A model generated the notes under the pieces. It saw nothing but the letters and a program-made list of their open reading frames with translations. It had not been told where the DNA came from and did not search any database. 64,000 bases of DNA from Hyphomonadaceae bacterium UBA1933. Lineage in GTDB: Bacteria; Pseudomonadota; Alphaproteobacteria; Caulobacterales; Aquidulcibacteraceae. The translations under genes were made by a program, and so were the position numbers. Positions 48,225-58,446 of this stretch are shown here, piece by piece. The first letter of the stretch is position 1; every line of letters starts with the position of its first letter. Where the stretch lies: assembly GCA_002337085.1 (NCBI GenBank), contig DDFH01000006.1, positions 1,145,098-1,209,097 of the forward strand. Direction: 5' to 3'.

Positions 48225-49031
48225 TTAATAGTGATAACAAGAAACTTTATAAGTGGATGTTTTCAAAACATCACTATAAGCATCTCCCGCCGCAGGTAAC
48301 CCATTCGGCCCCGCAGAAAATAAATACTTTTCTGCAATATCTGGTTTAAAATATTCCGCCCTGCAGTCGCCATATATTAGCCCAATTATATAATTTGCTT
48401 CAGGAAGCCCATCGCGACATTCGTAATCATTAAGTTCATCAATGTTTTTACATATTTTAGGCGCACTGTTTTTGGGTTCGCTGGCTTTTTCAATATATAT
48501 CAACCCCCTGCCAAAATCACCGATTTTATTGGAACCTTTTATAAGACGAATTCCCAACATATAGTTTGCCAATTGATCACCATTATCGGCGGCACATTTT
48601 AGCAGGGTTTCATCAGGCGTAAATAAATCCTTTTCAAAGCGATCAAATACAAAGCGATAAGGACCTCTTGCCGGAGAGTTAACATATGCCCACATCTCCT
48701 GCTTGCTAAGATTAAGCCAATGCCTATATTCCATATATTCTTTTTTGAAAATTGTAAGGCATTCTGTTCCAGTAGTATTTTTATCTATAACTACATGCTT
48801 AATTGTTGAGGCAATATTTTGCTTGGCTTTTATATCTCTTAGTTCATCTTGCTCAAGCTGTATTGCAAATGCCGTATCGCCATGTACTTGAACAGTTTCT
48901 GACTTAGTGGTGGCCGCACACGCACCTAAAATTATACACACCATGGACAGCGATATAGCGTTTATAAAAGGGAATGGCTTGCTAAAAAAGGAAGTGAACA
49001 TGAAAAGAAGATACATGAAATTACATATCAT
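48225..49031 (-). CDS. Lipoprotein with Sel1-like repeats
   Basis: 268 aa at most; ATG at 49001 (MFTSFFSKPFPF) is an equally good start, and neither has a ribosome site. Lipobox ILGAC predicts a lipidated Cys. The C-terminal half looks like Sel1/TPR-type repeats: LLKCAADNGDQLANYMLGIRL, GRGLIYIEKASE and PEANYIIGLIYGDCRAEYFK. Function unknown. It follows the hybrid kinase gene on the same strand (73 nt gap), but its AT-rich codon use suggests that it is not part of the sensing module. Confidence 0.65.
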   Translation of the reverse strand: MICNFMYLLFMFTSFFSKPFPFINAISLSMVCIILGACAATTKSETVQVHGDTAFAIQLEQDELRDIKAKQNIASTIKHVVIDKNTTGTECLTIFKKEYMEYRHWLNLSKQEMWAYVNSPARGPYRFVFDRFEKDLFTPDETLLKCAADNGDQLANYMLGIRLIKGSNKIGDFGRGLIYIEKASEPKNSAPKICKNIDELNDYECRDGLPEANYIIGLIYGDCRAEYFKPDIAEKYLFSAGPNGLPAAGDAYSDVLKTSTYKVSCYHY

Positions 49032-49104
49032 TCAAGATTATAGAAATATAAACTTAAAATAATCAGTCGCACTTGTACTACGCCACAATGTGGTGAGGGT
49101 TGCC

Positions 49105-52100
49105 CTACAAATTATCATTAATCCAATTGGTAAGGAATTTGGCTTTTAGGGGTTTGCGGAAGATGTCTATTCCAAGTTCTAATGCTTGGGCTTGTGCCAC
49201 CTCAATTGGTTTGGCGGTAATGATTGCGGCCTTGGCATTTGGGTTGGTTTTTAATAATTCTTGCGCCAAATCAAGCCCGTTTTTATCGCCGCCCAATTCA
49301 TAATCAAGCAACATGGCATTATATGTGCCGTCATTTTTTGCGATTGCCTCATCATAAGACCCCGCAATATCAAAATCATAGCCAAGTGCCGAGATTAATT
49401 CATTCATACCATTACGCACACGGGCATCATCATCAACAATAAGGAATTTCTTTTTATCGGATGCTGCTTTTGTTGCGGTTGGCTTTATAATACGAATATC
49501 ATCTTCTTTTAATTTTTCGCCTTCTTCGGGCTTTTTAATTAATGGCAATGATAAAGAAAAACGGCTTCCTTGATCTTCAATACTTTTAAGGTCGATTTTG
49601 CCACCAATAAGGCGCGCGGTGCGTTCCACAATCGAAAGCCCAAGCCCCATTCCCGGTTCAACTTCCCGTGGGAGGCGTTCAAATTCGCGGAAGATTTTTT
49701 CTTGAAAACTTTGTGGAATGCCTTCACCCGTATCGTAAACCTCTATCGAAACAGTTTTTCCACGCTTGCGCACCCCAAGCAAGACGCCACCGTCTTTTGT
49801 GTATTTAATCGCATTAGATACAAGGTTTTGCACAATAGAGCGGAAGAGGGTGGGGTCGGTATTAACCCATAAATCATCGGCAATGAATTTTAATTTCAAA
49901 CCTTTTTCAAGCGCCACGGGGGTCAAAAGATTGACAATCTCTTGGCATTTATCTTTTACCGACATATCACGCGGTTGTGGCACAATCCCACCCGCGTCAA
50001 GTTTAGAAATATCAAGTAGGCGGCGTAATAGCTTCTCTGCGCCTTCAATTGATTGGTCGATATTATTTAATAATTGTTTGTTTTGCGCCTCGATCTTTCT
50101 ATCAAGTGCCGAAGTAAATAGACGTGCGGCATGAAGTGGTTGCAGCAAATCATGGCTTGCCGCCGCCAAGAAGCGGGTTTTATCCGTTGCGGCTTGTGAT
50201 AGTGCCTTGTTGGCAACTTTTAATTCTTTGGTGCGGGCATCAACACGGCGTTCAAGTTCGCCACGCGCTTTTTCAAGTGCTTGGCGGGCGCGGGCTTCTG
50301 CGGTGATGTCGGTAAAGCAGCTAACATAGCCACCGCCAGGCATCGGGCCACCAACAGTTTTGAAAACCCGCCCATCTTCGCGTACCCGTTCAAAAGCATG
50401 GCGTTGGCGGCGGCGCATGTGGTTTAGGCGGCGTTCAACATGGTTTTCAACCTCACCTGGGCCGCATTCACCATGCATGGCATTATATCTTATAAGGTCG
50501 GCCACCGGCGCGCCAACCCGCACCATTCCAGGGGGATAGTTAAATAAATCAAGATAGCGACTATTCCATGCCACAAGCCTTTGGTGGCGGTCGATAACGC
50601 TTACACCTGGGTCAATGTGTTCAAGGGTTGCGGCAAGAATATCCTTGGAAAAGCGCAAAGATTGCCCCGAATAGTCAAGCATTTGTGCAACGTCGGAAAT
50701 GGTAAGGCTTGAACCCGATAATGCCGATGACATTAACGCCCGTGCCGATGGCGCACCAATTACCGATGCAATCAAACGCTCTGCCTCGCGGGCGGTGGCG
50801 CGGTCTATGGGGGCGTGAATATCTTTGATACTGGCGAAATGATCATTCGTTTGTTCTTCGCCCACGAAACGGCGCACCAATTCAAGCAGGTCATTTTTAG
50901 TGGTTACTTTGCCAACCCGAACTTTTGACCCAAACTCAATCAAAATCCGTGGAACTTGTAATTTGCGCGCACTGATTAGGAAATGTACAAATAAATTTGC
51001 GCCAATTGACCATAATGTTCCGTGTGTAATCGGGCTAAGGCCGTTGAAACCAAATAGACCATAGGGGTTAAAAAGTGTTCCTTCGAGTGGGTGCAAAATC
51101 ACCTGCGGCAGGATGGTTGGCAATAATAATGTATATGCCCAAACCACAAGACCAGTTATAAGTGCCGATTTTGCGGCAATCGGATCACGGTTTGGGGAAT
51201 AAACCGCCATTATCAAAACGGGTGCGAATTGTGCCACAGCGGCAAAGCCAATCAAACCAATTGTTGCGAGTGATGATGAGTCTGGAATTAAGCTTGCGTA
51301 TATGAATGCAATCGCCATAAGCGCAAAAATTGTCAGGCGGCGAATAAGCAACATAGTATCGCCGAAATTGGCGTTTTTTGACCAACGTGGGTTTTGCAAT
51401 AGGATTGGGGCAATCAAATCGTTGGAAACCATGGTCGAAAGCGCAATGGTTTCGACCATAACCATACCTGTTGCCGCAGAGAAACCACCAACAAACACAA
51501 ATAATGCCAGTGAATTAAACCCTTGATGCAATGGCATATCAATAACCAGCATATCCGCACTTTTCCCACCCGGCATTATTGCAAAACTGGCAAGTGCAAT
51601 CGGCAAAACAATCAATGTGGTAAGCAAAAGATACGTAACAAAGCCCGCCCGCGCATTTGAAATATCAGATGAAGCATTTGACTGGATAATCCCAATATAA
51701 AATTGGCGCGGTAAACAAATAATTGCAACCGCCGCCAATGCCCCGAAAACAAAGAAATCAATCGACAGATTGGCGGGCGAAAAATTATTTACCATTTGCC
51801 CAATCGCAAAATTTTGTGACGAGGCGGGGGCTTTTAAAAATACAAAAATTGCAAAAACACCAATTGAGATAAAGGCGGCAAGTTTTACAATTGATTCAAC
51901 CGAAATCGCGAATAAAACCCCGTCATTACGGCTTGCGGAATCATAAGTTCGCGTACCAAAAACTGTTGCAAATAGTGTTAATGTTACGGCGGTAATTGCC
52001 ATTGGGCCAACAATATCTTCTGCCCCAGAAAGGCGGGCATAAGATGTACCAACAGAGCGTAACTGTAACGCCAAATATGGCACAATTCCCAAAAGCGCCA

Positions 52101-52479
52101 ATATAGTCACAAGTGCGGCAATGCCGCGTGAATTAGAAAAGCGTGAGCCAATGAAGTGCGAAATAGAGGTTGCGTTTTCAAACTTTACGGCTTCGATTAA
52201 ACGTTCAAGAAATGGCGTGGCAAAGCCGAATAATAAAATTGGCCCTAAATAAATTGGTAAATAGTTCCAACCTTCGGCAACCGCAGTACCAACCGCGCCA
52301 TAAAATGTCCAAGAAGTACAAAAAACCGCAAGCGCAAGATTATATGCAATGAAGCGTAAGCGGTTTGAATATCTTGGTGCGCCATTGTTTTGCATGCGCG
52401 GGCTTTTGGCCCAAAAAGCAAGGCCAAAAAGCGCCATTGCATAAAGCGCCGCAACGATAAAGATTACTGTTCCTGACAT
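49105..52479 (-). CDS. SSS-domain hybrid sensor histidine kinase (CrbS-like)
   Basis: 1124 aa. An N-terminal sodium/solute-symporter-like membrane domain with about 13 helices covers residues 1-540. A PAS domain follows (about 610-710, VSVIDRHQRLVAWNSRYLDL), a coiled coil, then a HisKA (FLAAASHDLLQPLHAARLF, phospho-His). HATPase comes next (NLVSNAIKYTKDGG, DTGEGIP, GMGLGLSIV) and a C-terminal receiver about 1005-1120 (FLIVDDDARVRNG; Asp in LLDYELGG). CrbS-type kinases sense acetate or its metabolism and signal to a LuxR-type regulator, here probably the one at 47161. GTGGGA stands before the ATG. Confidence 0.92.
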   Translation of the reverse strand: MSGTVIFIVAALYAMALFGLAFWAKSPRMQNNGAPRYSNRLRFIAYNLALAVFCTSWTFYGAVGTAVAEGWNYLPIYLGPILLFGFATPFLERLIEAVKFENATSISHFIGSRFSNSRGIAALVTILALLGIVPYLALQLRSVGTSYARLSGAEDIVGPMAITAVTLTLFATVFGTRTYDSASRNDGVLFAISVESIVKLAAFISIGVFAIFVFLKAPASSQNFAIGQMVNNFSPANLSIDFFVFGALAAVAIICLPRQFYIGIIQSNASSDISNARAGFVTYLLLTTLIVLPIALASFAIMPGGKSADMLVIDMPLHQGFNSLALFVFVGGFSAATGMVMVETIALSTMVSNDLIAPILLQNPRWSKNANFGDTMLLIRRLTIFALMAIAFIYASLIPDSSSLATIGLIGFAAVAQFAPVLIMAVYSPNRDPIAAKSALITGLVVWAYTLLLPTILPQVILHPLEGTLFNPYGLFGFNGLSPITHGTLWSIGANLFVHFLISARKLQVPRILIEFGSKVRVGKVTTKNDLLELVRRFVGEEQTNDHFASIKDIHAPIDRATAREAERLIASVIGAPSARALMSSALSGSSLTISDVAQMLDYSGQSLRFSKDILAATLEHIDPGVSVIDRHQRLVAWNSRYLDLFNYPPGMVRVGAPVADLIRYNAMHGECGPGEVENHVERRLNHMRRRQRHAFERVREDGRVFKTVGGPMPGGGYVSCFTDITAEARARQALEKARGELERRVDARTKELKVANKALSQAATDKTRFLAAASHDLLQPLHAARLFTSALDRKIEAQNKQLLNNIDQSIEGAEKLLRRLLDISKLDAGGIVPQPRDMSVKDKCQEIVNLLTPVALEKGLKLKFIADDLWVNTDPTLFRSIVQNLVSNAIKYTKDGGVLLGVRKRGKTVSIEVYDTGEGIPQSFQEKIFREFERLPREVEPGMGLGLSIVERTARLIGGKIDLKSIEDQGSRFSLSLPLIKKPEEGEKLKEDDIRIIKPTATKAASDKKKFLIVDDDARVRNGMNELISALGYDFDIAGSYDEAIAKNDGTYNAMLLDYELGGDKNGLDLAQELLKTNPNAKAAIITAKPIEVAQAQALELGIDIFRKPLKAKFLTNWINDNL

Positions 52480-52535
52480 TTATTTTCCCACTGGATATTA
52501 GTAATTAATGCCTAAAACCCAGTATGGCAAGCAGC

Positions 52536-52997
52536 TTATGTTACTGGCTCAATAATCAAGGTTGCGCCATCAACCGCGATAACTTTCAGGCTTTCCCCCG
52601 CTTTTGGGTTGGTTTTTGCGGTTGCGCGCCAACGTGTGTCGCCATGTTTTACCGCGCCAGTGCCACCAACAAAATCATCACTTACTATAACAATTTGCCC
52701 AATAAGTCGGACATTGGGATTGTTGATGTCTTCATTCACTTGTTTTGGCGGCGGTGGGAATAATTTACGCCCAAAAACAACCGTTATTACGGCAATGATT
52801 GAGAATATAATTGCCTCAAAAGGCATGCCAAGATTGGGAAAAATGGCGACAATTAATGTCGTGATAAATGCCGCCACCGCAATCCAAAGAAGATACATGG
52901 TTCCGGTAAAAAGCTCTGCCACCAAAAGGAAAACCCCAATTGTTGCCCAGACCCAAACCCCACTTTGTAAAAAAGTATCAAGCATGGAATTTTCCAT
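52536..52997 (-). CDS. NfeD-family membrane protein
   Basis: 153 aa. Three helices about 12-85, then the NfeD soluble OB-fold domain (NVRLIGQIVIVSDDFVGG, TRWRATAKTNPKAGESLKV). It begins immediately after the stop of the SPFH gene (no gap). NfeD/SPFH pairs form membrane microdomain complexes; the exact role is unsettled. Confidence 0.9.
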   Translation of the reverse strand: MENSMLDTFLQSGVWVWATIGVFLLVAELFTGTMYLLWIAVAAFITTLIVAIFPNLGMPFEAIIFSIIAVITVVFGRKLFPPPPKQVNEDINNPNVRLIGQIVIVSDDFVGGTGAVKHGDTRWRATAKTNPKAGESLKVIAVDGATLIIEPVT

Positions 52998-53984
52998 TTA
53001 TTTTTTAACCGATGGTACGGAAGTCGATGAATTATCGACACTTACTTTTGAGCTATCAATTAGTGTTTTTATGCCTTCTACCGCGCCGGCAAGTGATGCC
53101 ATATCCGCAGGGACGATAACAGTTCTTTGCTGTGGCGAAGATGCAAGTTTTCCAAATGCTTCAATATATTTTTGGGCAAGGAAATAATTAATTGCTTGTA
53201 CGTCACCGCTTGAAATTGCTTCTGATACGGCTTTGGTGGCGTTGGCTTCGGCCTCTGCGGAACGTTCGCGGGCTTCGGCATCGCGGAAGGCGGCTTCTTT
53301 GCGTGCTTCTGCCTCAAGGATGGTTGCTTGTTTTAAACCTTCGGCACGAAGAATGGCGGCAGCTCTTGACCCCTCCGCCTCGGTGATGTCGGCGCGTTTG
53401 TCACGTTCCGCCTTCATTTGGCGTGCCATTGCGTCAGATAGATTTGCAGGTGGGGTAATATCTTTAATTTCAATCCGCACAACTTTCACACCCCATGGTG
53501 TAGTTGCGGCATCAATTGTGTGCAGCAATTTACCGTTAATAGTATCACGTTGGGATAAAACCTCATCAAGCTCCATCGAGCCGATAACCGTACGCAAATT
53601 AGTAAGCACAAGGTTTGAAATCGCCATACGCAGGTTTTCAACTTCATAGGCGGCCTTGGCGGCATCATATACTTGGGTGAAAACCACGGCATCGCATGAA
53701 ACCATTGCGTTATCACGGGTGATAACTTCTTGGCGCGGCACGTCAAATACAGATTCCATTATTGAGATTTTATGCCCAACGGCCTCAACAAATGGCAATA
53801 AAAAGCTAATACCAGGGTGAAGGGTTCTTGTATAACGCCCGAATTGTTCAACAGTGAATTGATAACCTTGTGGTACAATCTTTACGGTTGAGGAAACCAA
53901 GGCAATCGCCAAAACGAGAAATACCAAAGAAAAAATTCCGGCACCAAATAATGCAAGGCCATATGACGCAATAATATACAACAT
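52998..53984 (-). CDS. SPFH/stomatin-like membrane protein (QmcA-type)
   Basis: 328 aa. An N-terminal helix about 8-32, then the SPFH domain: IVPQGYQFTVEQFGRYTRTL, PGISFLLPFVEAVG, VPRQEVITRDNAMVSCDAVV and MELDEVLSQRDTINGKL. A long Ala/Glu/Arg coiled coil (about 190-265) drives ring assembly. First gene of a two-gene unit with nfeD. It acts as an inner-membrane scaffold, often linked to FtsH. Confidence 0.93.
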   Translation of the reverse strand: MLYIIASYGLALFGAGIFSLVFLVLAIALVSSTVKIVPQGYQFTVEQFGRYTRTLHPGISFLLPFVEAVGHKISIMESVFDVPRQEVITRDNAMVSCDAVVFTQVYDAAKAAYEVENLRMAISNLVLTNLRTVIGSMELDEVLSQRDTINGKLLHTIDAATTPWGVKVVRIEIKDITPPANLSDAMARQMKAERDKRADITEAEGSRAAAILRAEGLKQATILEAEARKEAAFRDAEARERSAEAEANATKAVSEAISSGDVQAINYFLAQKYIEAFGKLASSPQQRTVIVPADMASLAGAVEGIKTLIDSSKVSVDNSSTSVPSVKK

Positions 53985-54630
53985 AGCTATTTATAACACC
54001 CTCTATTAAGAGTTTTTAATTTTGCAATTTCTATAACGCTTTGCAAGCGAAATCGCATTTTCCACCTGCCAAAATATTTTTCCATTTCTCTAAAGTTTCT
54101 GTGGATAAGTTGTGGTGATAATTTGTAACTTGCTGATTCGCTTTATTTTTATGTTTTCCAATATTGTTCACTTTTTTCTTGCAATTTTCGCTTTTTGTAA
54201 TACACTTTTTTCAAGAGCAAAGTAATAATTTGCCAATACCAAAAGCAGATTAGCGCGTATTTATGTATTGCATGCGCAATATCTATGACGCAATCGGTGG
54301 GTGTGTTTGGAAATATCGCTTTTTACTTGAGTGATACTTAATCATTACATATGATTACTTTTATTATTACTTTGCTCCCTTATTCCCTATCACGAGGGAT
54401 GGCGAGGGATGTCATGGGTGTTTTTGAACATTCGCGACATCCCTAATTTTTTGGGCCTAATTTATTTGGGGGCCTAATTTTTTTGGCCTAATCTATTGCC
54501 CCAAGTTCTTTTTAAAATGGGCTTTTATGGCATCATACTTTATTCCCTTTGCACAATCTAAAATTATTCAATAAAGAAGCAAAGACGATTCAATTTTCGT
54601 TCTTATGTATGTGTTTTTAGATTGCCTATT
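53985..54630. other. Long intergenic region upstream of the S46 peptidase
   Basis: 646 bp, very AT-rich, no supported ORF. It holds a single consensus DnaA-box-like TGTGGATAA (54100-54108), a 9-bp inverted repeat AGGGATGTC/GACATCCCT with a 22-nt loop (54405-54444), and a set of short tandem repeats just behind it. Confidence 0.5.
54442..54500. repeat. Four imperfect tandem repeats of CCTAATTTTTTGG type
   Basis: CCCTAATTTTTTGG, GCCTAATTTATTTGG, GCCTAATTTTTTTGG and GCCTAATCTATTGCC follow each other with a period of about 15-17 bp. Confidence 0.65.
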
Positions 54631-56583
54631 ATGAATTATAAATTTGCCCCTATATTGCTTTCGGTTGCTGTTTTATTTGTTGGTTCTGTTGCTTTTGCCG
54701 AAGAAGGGATGTGGTCATATGACAAATTACCAACAGAACAGATTTCGGACAAATATGGCATCAAATTCACACCGCAAGAGATAGATAAAATCAAGCGCGC
54801 TAGCGTGCGGGTTAATGAAATTTGCTCGGGCGCTTTTGTTTCACCCAATGGCTTAATCCAGACCAATAGCCATTGTCTTTTTAATATTTATGCCGAAAAT
54901 GATGATTTTGGCAAACAAAGCACAGATGGTGGTTTCATCGCCCAAACACCCAAAAATGAGCTGAAGTTACAAGATTTTTCAATACAATTTTTTGATGGCT
55001 CAATTTACCCTGATATGGGTACAGAAAAGGCAAATTCTGAAGAGCTTGCAACATATCGCGTTAAATATTGCGGCAATAAAGAAGTATCAGAATGCAAAGT
55101 GTTTATTGAAAATCAATCAGGCAAGTTACGGGTCGATAATTATAAAACCATAAAAGATGTTCGTATGGTATTTTTACCGGAAATGAATATTGGGCTATTC
55201 GGTTTTATGAAGGATAATTTCCGCTTTCCACATTATTCAGTCGATGTTGCATATATTCGTGCCTATGACAAAGATGGCAAGCCTTTAAATACAAATGATT
55301 ATTTTAAATGGGGAACACAAAGCCCACAAAAGGGCAATGTGATGTTTACATCTGGTTATCCAGGGTATTCATTCCGCAACCGAACTTATAATCAAGTATT
55401 ATTTGATTTTAACACCACCCATAAAGTTTTGATGGAATTAAATGGTGCGGCAATAAACAAAATCATAAAAAATAATAAAGCGCCAAATAAGGGCGAAATT
55501 TTTGAGCTTAAAAATTCTTATGACGCCTTTAATGCGGTTGAAGATAGCATCAATAATGGCGCAATCAAAAAAGCAAAAGATGATGAAGAGAAGATTGTTA
55601 GAAATTATCTTTTAAAAAAGCATAATCAATTGGATATAAGCAATGATCCTTGGATGAAATCAAAAGATATTGGCGATGCAAAAACCATAAGAACATTACA
55701 AGGTCTATTTATGAAATTGGCAATTTTGGAGGTTTCTCCCTATGCCATGAAAATTGCAATGCCGGAAGAAATGCTAGTAAATGAAGGCCATGATGCCCTA
55801 AAGCAACCAGCAAGTTTTGATGCGGCAAGTGAGAAAATAAAAATCGCAAGTTGGGGTGATGCAATTATAAAAACACTGGATAAGGATGATGTCCCATTAT
55901 TTTTGCAAAAAAATACACCTGATGAATTTGCCGATAAATTAATTGCCGAATGCCCAGAGTTTTTTGACGCAAAAAACCCGGTGGCACAGAAATCAAAATC
56001 TTGTGAAAAGCAACCATCGGTCAAACAATTAGCCCGCATGATAAATTTTGCCGGAATGAAATATGGCATTATTTATGGGAACGTAGCAAGCGAGGCTAAT
56101 TCCCCTGAATTAATAGAACGAATAAAGGAATTAAAGGCAAAGGCTGATCCTGAACGTTTTGATTATGATGATGCAAACAATGAATTGCGCTTTTCATACG
56201 GGCAAATTCTACCAGAAGAAAACTCCAACGTAATAAACACCAGACTTGGTGATTTTTATGGGCAAGAAACTAAAGATTCTGACCGAATTTTGCCAAAAAG
56301 ATGGAAAGATGCAAAAGCAAAATTAAATCGCGAAACCCCGTTGGACTTTGTTTCAACCAATGATGTTGTTGGCGGAAATTCAGGCTCGCCGATTTTTAAC
56401 AAAGATTTGGTGATGATTGGCTCGGTATTTGATGGCAATCAGGAATCAGCCGGAAATATGTATTTCTTTAGTGATAAAATGCGGACAATCTCTGTTTCCA
56501 ATGCCGCCATTTCAGAGGCATTGGGCAAAGTTTATAATATGAATTGGCTGATTGATGAGCTAAAGACAGGCAAAATTCAATAA
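54631..56583 (+). CDS. S46-family serine peptidase (dipeptidyl-peptidase type)
   Basis: 650 aa from ATG 54631 (an in-frame TTG lies three codons upstream). Signal peptide about 1-23. Chymotrypsin-like S46 features: MWSYDKLP at the mature N-terminus, SGAFVSPNGLIQTNSHCLFN with catalytic His81, and DVVGGNSGSPIF with catalytic Ser584. The family removes dipeptides from oligopeptides in the periplasm, and its products would be amino acids including glycine. It is somewhat shorter than DPP7/DPP11 (about 700-720). Specificity cannot be read from the sequence. The next operon begins with a glycine riboswitch. Confidence 0.85.
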   Translation: MNYKFAPILLSVAVLFVGSVAFAEEGMWSYDKLPTEQISDKYGIKFTPQEIDKIKRASVRVNEICSGAFVSPNGLIQTNSHCLFNIYAENDDFGKQSTDGGFIAQTPKNELKLQDFSIQFFDGSIYPDMGTEKANSEELATYRVKYCGNKEVSECKVFIENQSGKLRVDNYKTIKDVRMVFLPEMNIGLFGFMKDNFRFPHYSVDVAYIRAYDKDGKPLNTNDYFKWGTQSPQKGNVMFTSGYPGYSFRNRTYNQVLFDFNTTHKVLMELNGAAINKIIKNNKAPNKGEIFELKNSYDAFNAVEDSINNGAIKKAKDDEEKIVRNYLLKKHNQLDISNDPWMKSKDIGDAKTIRTLQGLFMKLAILEVSPYAMKIAMPEEMLVNEGHDALKQPASFDAASEKIKIASWGDAIIKTLDKDDVPLFLQKNTPDEFADKLIAECPEFFDAKNPVAQKSKSCEKQPSVKQLARMINFAGMKYGIIYGNVASEANSPELIERIKELKAKADPERFDYDDANNELRFSYGQILPEENSNVINTRLGDFYGQETKDSDRILPKRWKDAKAKLNRETPLDFVSTNDVVGGNSGSPIFNKDLVMIGSVFDGNQESAGNMYFFSDKMRTISVSNAAISEALGKVYNMNWLIDELKTGKIQ

Positions 56584-56670
56584 AATAAGGGGGTAATATA
56601 TTTCCCCTAAATGATAAAGCAAATTAACGCTTGACCGTTTTAAATTAAACTGGCAAGAGCGAAATATTAA

Positions 56671-56843
56671 GCGGGAGAGTGTTTTAAAAACCGCCGAAGG
56701 AGCAACCGCCCCGGAAACTCTCAGGCAAATGGACCGCTTGATACATACATCGCTGGAGAGCGTGGGCAACCACCGCCGAAGGAGCAAATCGGATATTCAA
56801 TTGGGATATTCCGGCTAAAACTCTCAGGTCCAAAACAGCAGGG
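56671..56843 (+). ncRNA. Tandem glycine riboswitch
   Basis: Two consecutive glycine aptamers before gcvT. Aptamer 1 (56671-56737) has GCGGGAGAG, CCGCCGAAGGAGCAA and AACTCTCAGGCAAATGGACCGC. Aptamer 2 (56751-56843) has GCTGGAGAG, CACCGCCGAAGGAGCAA and AACTCTCAGGTCCAAAACAGC. A 13-nt linker separates them. The expression platform may be the GCGCAA...TTGCGC hairpin at 56845-56874, ahead of the ribosome site. As in other gcv leaders, glycine should switch the operon on. Confidence 0.95.
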
Positions 56844-56902
56844 GCGCAAATTGGCGGGTAAAACCGCTTGCGCAATTGACTCAATGTTTTGGAATGGGCG
56901 GT

Positions 56903-58048
56903 ATGACAGAAAATCTAAAAGCAACAATTTTATCAAATTTATGGGCTGAAATGGGCGGCAAAATGGTCGGCTTTGCGGGCTATAATATGCCGGTTCAGTT
57001 CAAAGAAGGCGTTGTCAAAGAACATCTTTGGACGCGTGAAAATGCTGGTCTGTTTGATGTTTCCCACATGGGGCCTTGTTATATTCACCTTAAAGACAAG
57101 GGTGATTTATCCCCCGAAGAATCGCACATTAAAATTGCCAAAATCTTGGAACAAGTTTTGCCATGCGATATTCAAGGGCTGAAAATCGGGCAAATTCGTT
57201 ATACAACTTTATTGAATGACGATGGTGGCGTAATCGATGATTTGATGGTTGCACGTGACGCATCGGGAAGCCTTTATGTCGTTGTAAATGCGGGCGGTAA
57301 AGAAGAAGATTTCGCGATTTTTGATAGTGTTGGCGCGGGCGAACTTGTGGTCGAACGCCTTGATATGAATGGTTTGATTGCCCTGCAAGGGCCAAAGGCG
57401 AAAGAGGTTATTAAAACCGTTACCGCCGATGCAGCCAATCTTAATTTCATGAACTTTGCCCATTTTGAAAGTGATTTTGGCGCGCTTATAATTGCCCGCT
57501 CTGGTTATACTGGTGAGGATGGTTTTGAAATCCTTGTATTGGCGGATAATGGCGTAAAATTATGCGAATTTCTGCTTGCAAATTCAGATGTAAAACCAAT
57601 CGGCCTTGGCGCGCGTGATAGTTTACGACTAGAGGCAGGGCTTTGTTTATATGGCCATGACCTTGACCAGACAATCTCACCAATCGAAGCCGATTTGAAA
57701 TGGACCATCCAAAAATGCCGCCGCGAACGTGGTGATTTTAATGGCTCTGCGCGTATTCTTAATGAGCTTGCCAATAAGCCAAAACGTTTGCGTGTTGGCA
57801 TTGAGTTTTTGGATAAAGCACCAGCGCGTGAAGGCGTTGAAATTCATTCCAAAGATGGTCGCAAAATCGGGGTGATTACTTCGGGCGGTTTTGGCCCATC
57901 ACTGGGTGCGCCGATTGCGATGGGCTATGTTGAAACCGAATTTGCCGCCATTGGCACTGAAATCGACCTTATTGTGCGTGGTACGCCGCGCCCTGCAAAA
58001 ATTGGTGCATTACCTTATGTGCCGCATAATTATTATAAACCTGCATAA
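56903..58048 (+). CDS. gcvT: Glycine cleavage system T protein (aminomethyltransferase)
   Basis: 381 aa. Transfers the methylene unit from aminomethyl-lipoyl-GcvH to tetrahydrofolate, releasing ammonia. [20 protein letters not shown] at the start, [22 protein letters not shown] and [20 protein letters not shown] are the family motifs, the last with the catalytic Asp region. ATG 56903 was preferred over TTG 56876: it has GGGCGG upstream and fits the family N-terminus. First gene of gcvT-H-PA-PB under the riboswitch. Confidence 0.95.
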   Translation: MTENLKATILSNLWAEMGGKMVGFAGYNMPVQFKEGVVKEHLWTRENAGLFDVSHMGPCYIHLKDKGDLSPEESHIKIAKILEQVLPCDIQGLKIGQIRYTTLLNDDGGVIDDLMVARDASGSLYVVVNAGGKEEDFAIFDSVGAGELVVERLDMNGLIALQGPKAKEVIKTVTADAANLNFMNFAHFESDFGALIIARSGYTGEDGFEILVLADNGVKLCEFLLANSDVKPIGLGARDSLRLEAGLCLYGHDLDQTISPIEADLKWTIQKCRRERGDFNGSARILNELANKPKRLRVGIEFLDKAPAREGVEIHSKDGRKIGVITSGGFGPSLGAPIAMGYVETEFAAIGTEIDLIVRGTPRPAKIGALPYVPHNYYKPA

Positions 58049-58065
58049 ACTTCCGGAGAGTTGAG

Positions 58066-58437
58066 ATGACTGTAAAATTTACCCAAGAACACGAATGGAT
58101 TAAAATCGAAGGCGATGTGGCGTCATTCGGTATTACTGCCTATGCCGCAGAGCAATTGGGCGATGTTGTTTATGTTGAATTGCCAGAAGTTGGCAAAACC
58201 ATCAAAACCGGCGATGCGGTTGCGGTGGTTGAAAGCGTGAAAGCGGCATCAGACGTTTATGCACCAGTTTCAGGCGAAGTTGTTGAAGCCAATGACGAGC
58301 TTTCAGCAAGCCCAGAAAAAGTTTCCGAAGATGCCGAAGGTGCAGGTTGGTTTGCAAAAATCAAACTTTCTGATGCGTCTGAACTTGATGGTCTTATGGA
58401 TGAGGCCGCCTACAAAGCCTTCCTTGAAAGCCTATAA
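58066..58437 (+). CDS. gcvH: Glycine cleavage system H protein
   Basis: 123 aa shuttle protein that carries lipoate on Lys59 ([12 protein letters not shown]). TQEHEWIK at the start and [19 protein letters not shown] are typical. GGAGAG lies 5 nt before the ATG. 17-nt gap from gcvT. Confidence 0.96.
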   Translation: MTVKFTQEHEWIKIEGDVASFGITAYAAEQLGDVVYVELPEVGKTIKTGDAVAVVESVKAASDVYAPVSGEVVEANDELSASPEKVSEDAEGAGWFAKIKLSDASELDGLMDEAAYKAFLESL

Positions 58438-58446
58438 GGAATAAAA

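Noticed and set aside
54100..54108. Possible replication origin (DnaA-box-like TGTGGATAA)
   Set aside because: Only one consensus box is present, without a cluster of further boxes, an AT-rich unwinding array tied to it, or the usual oriC neighbours.
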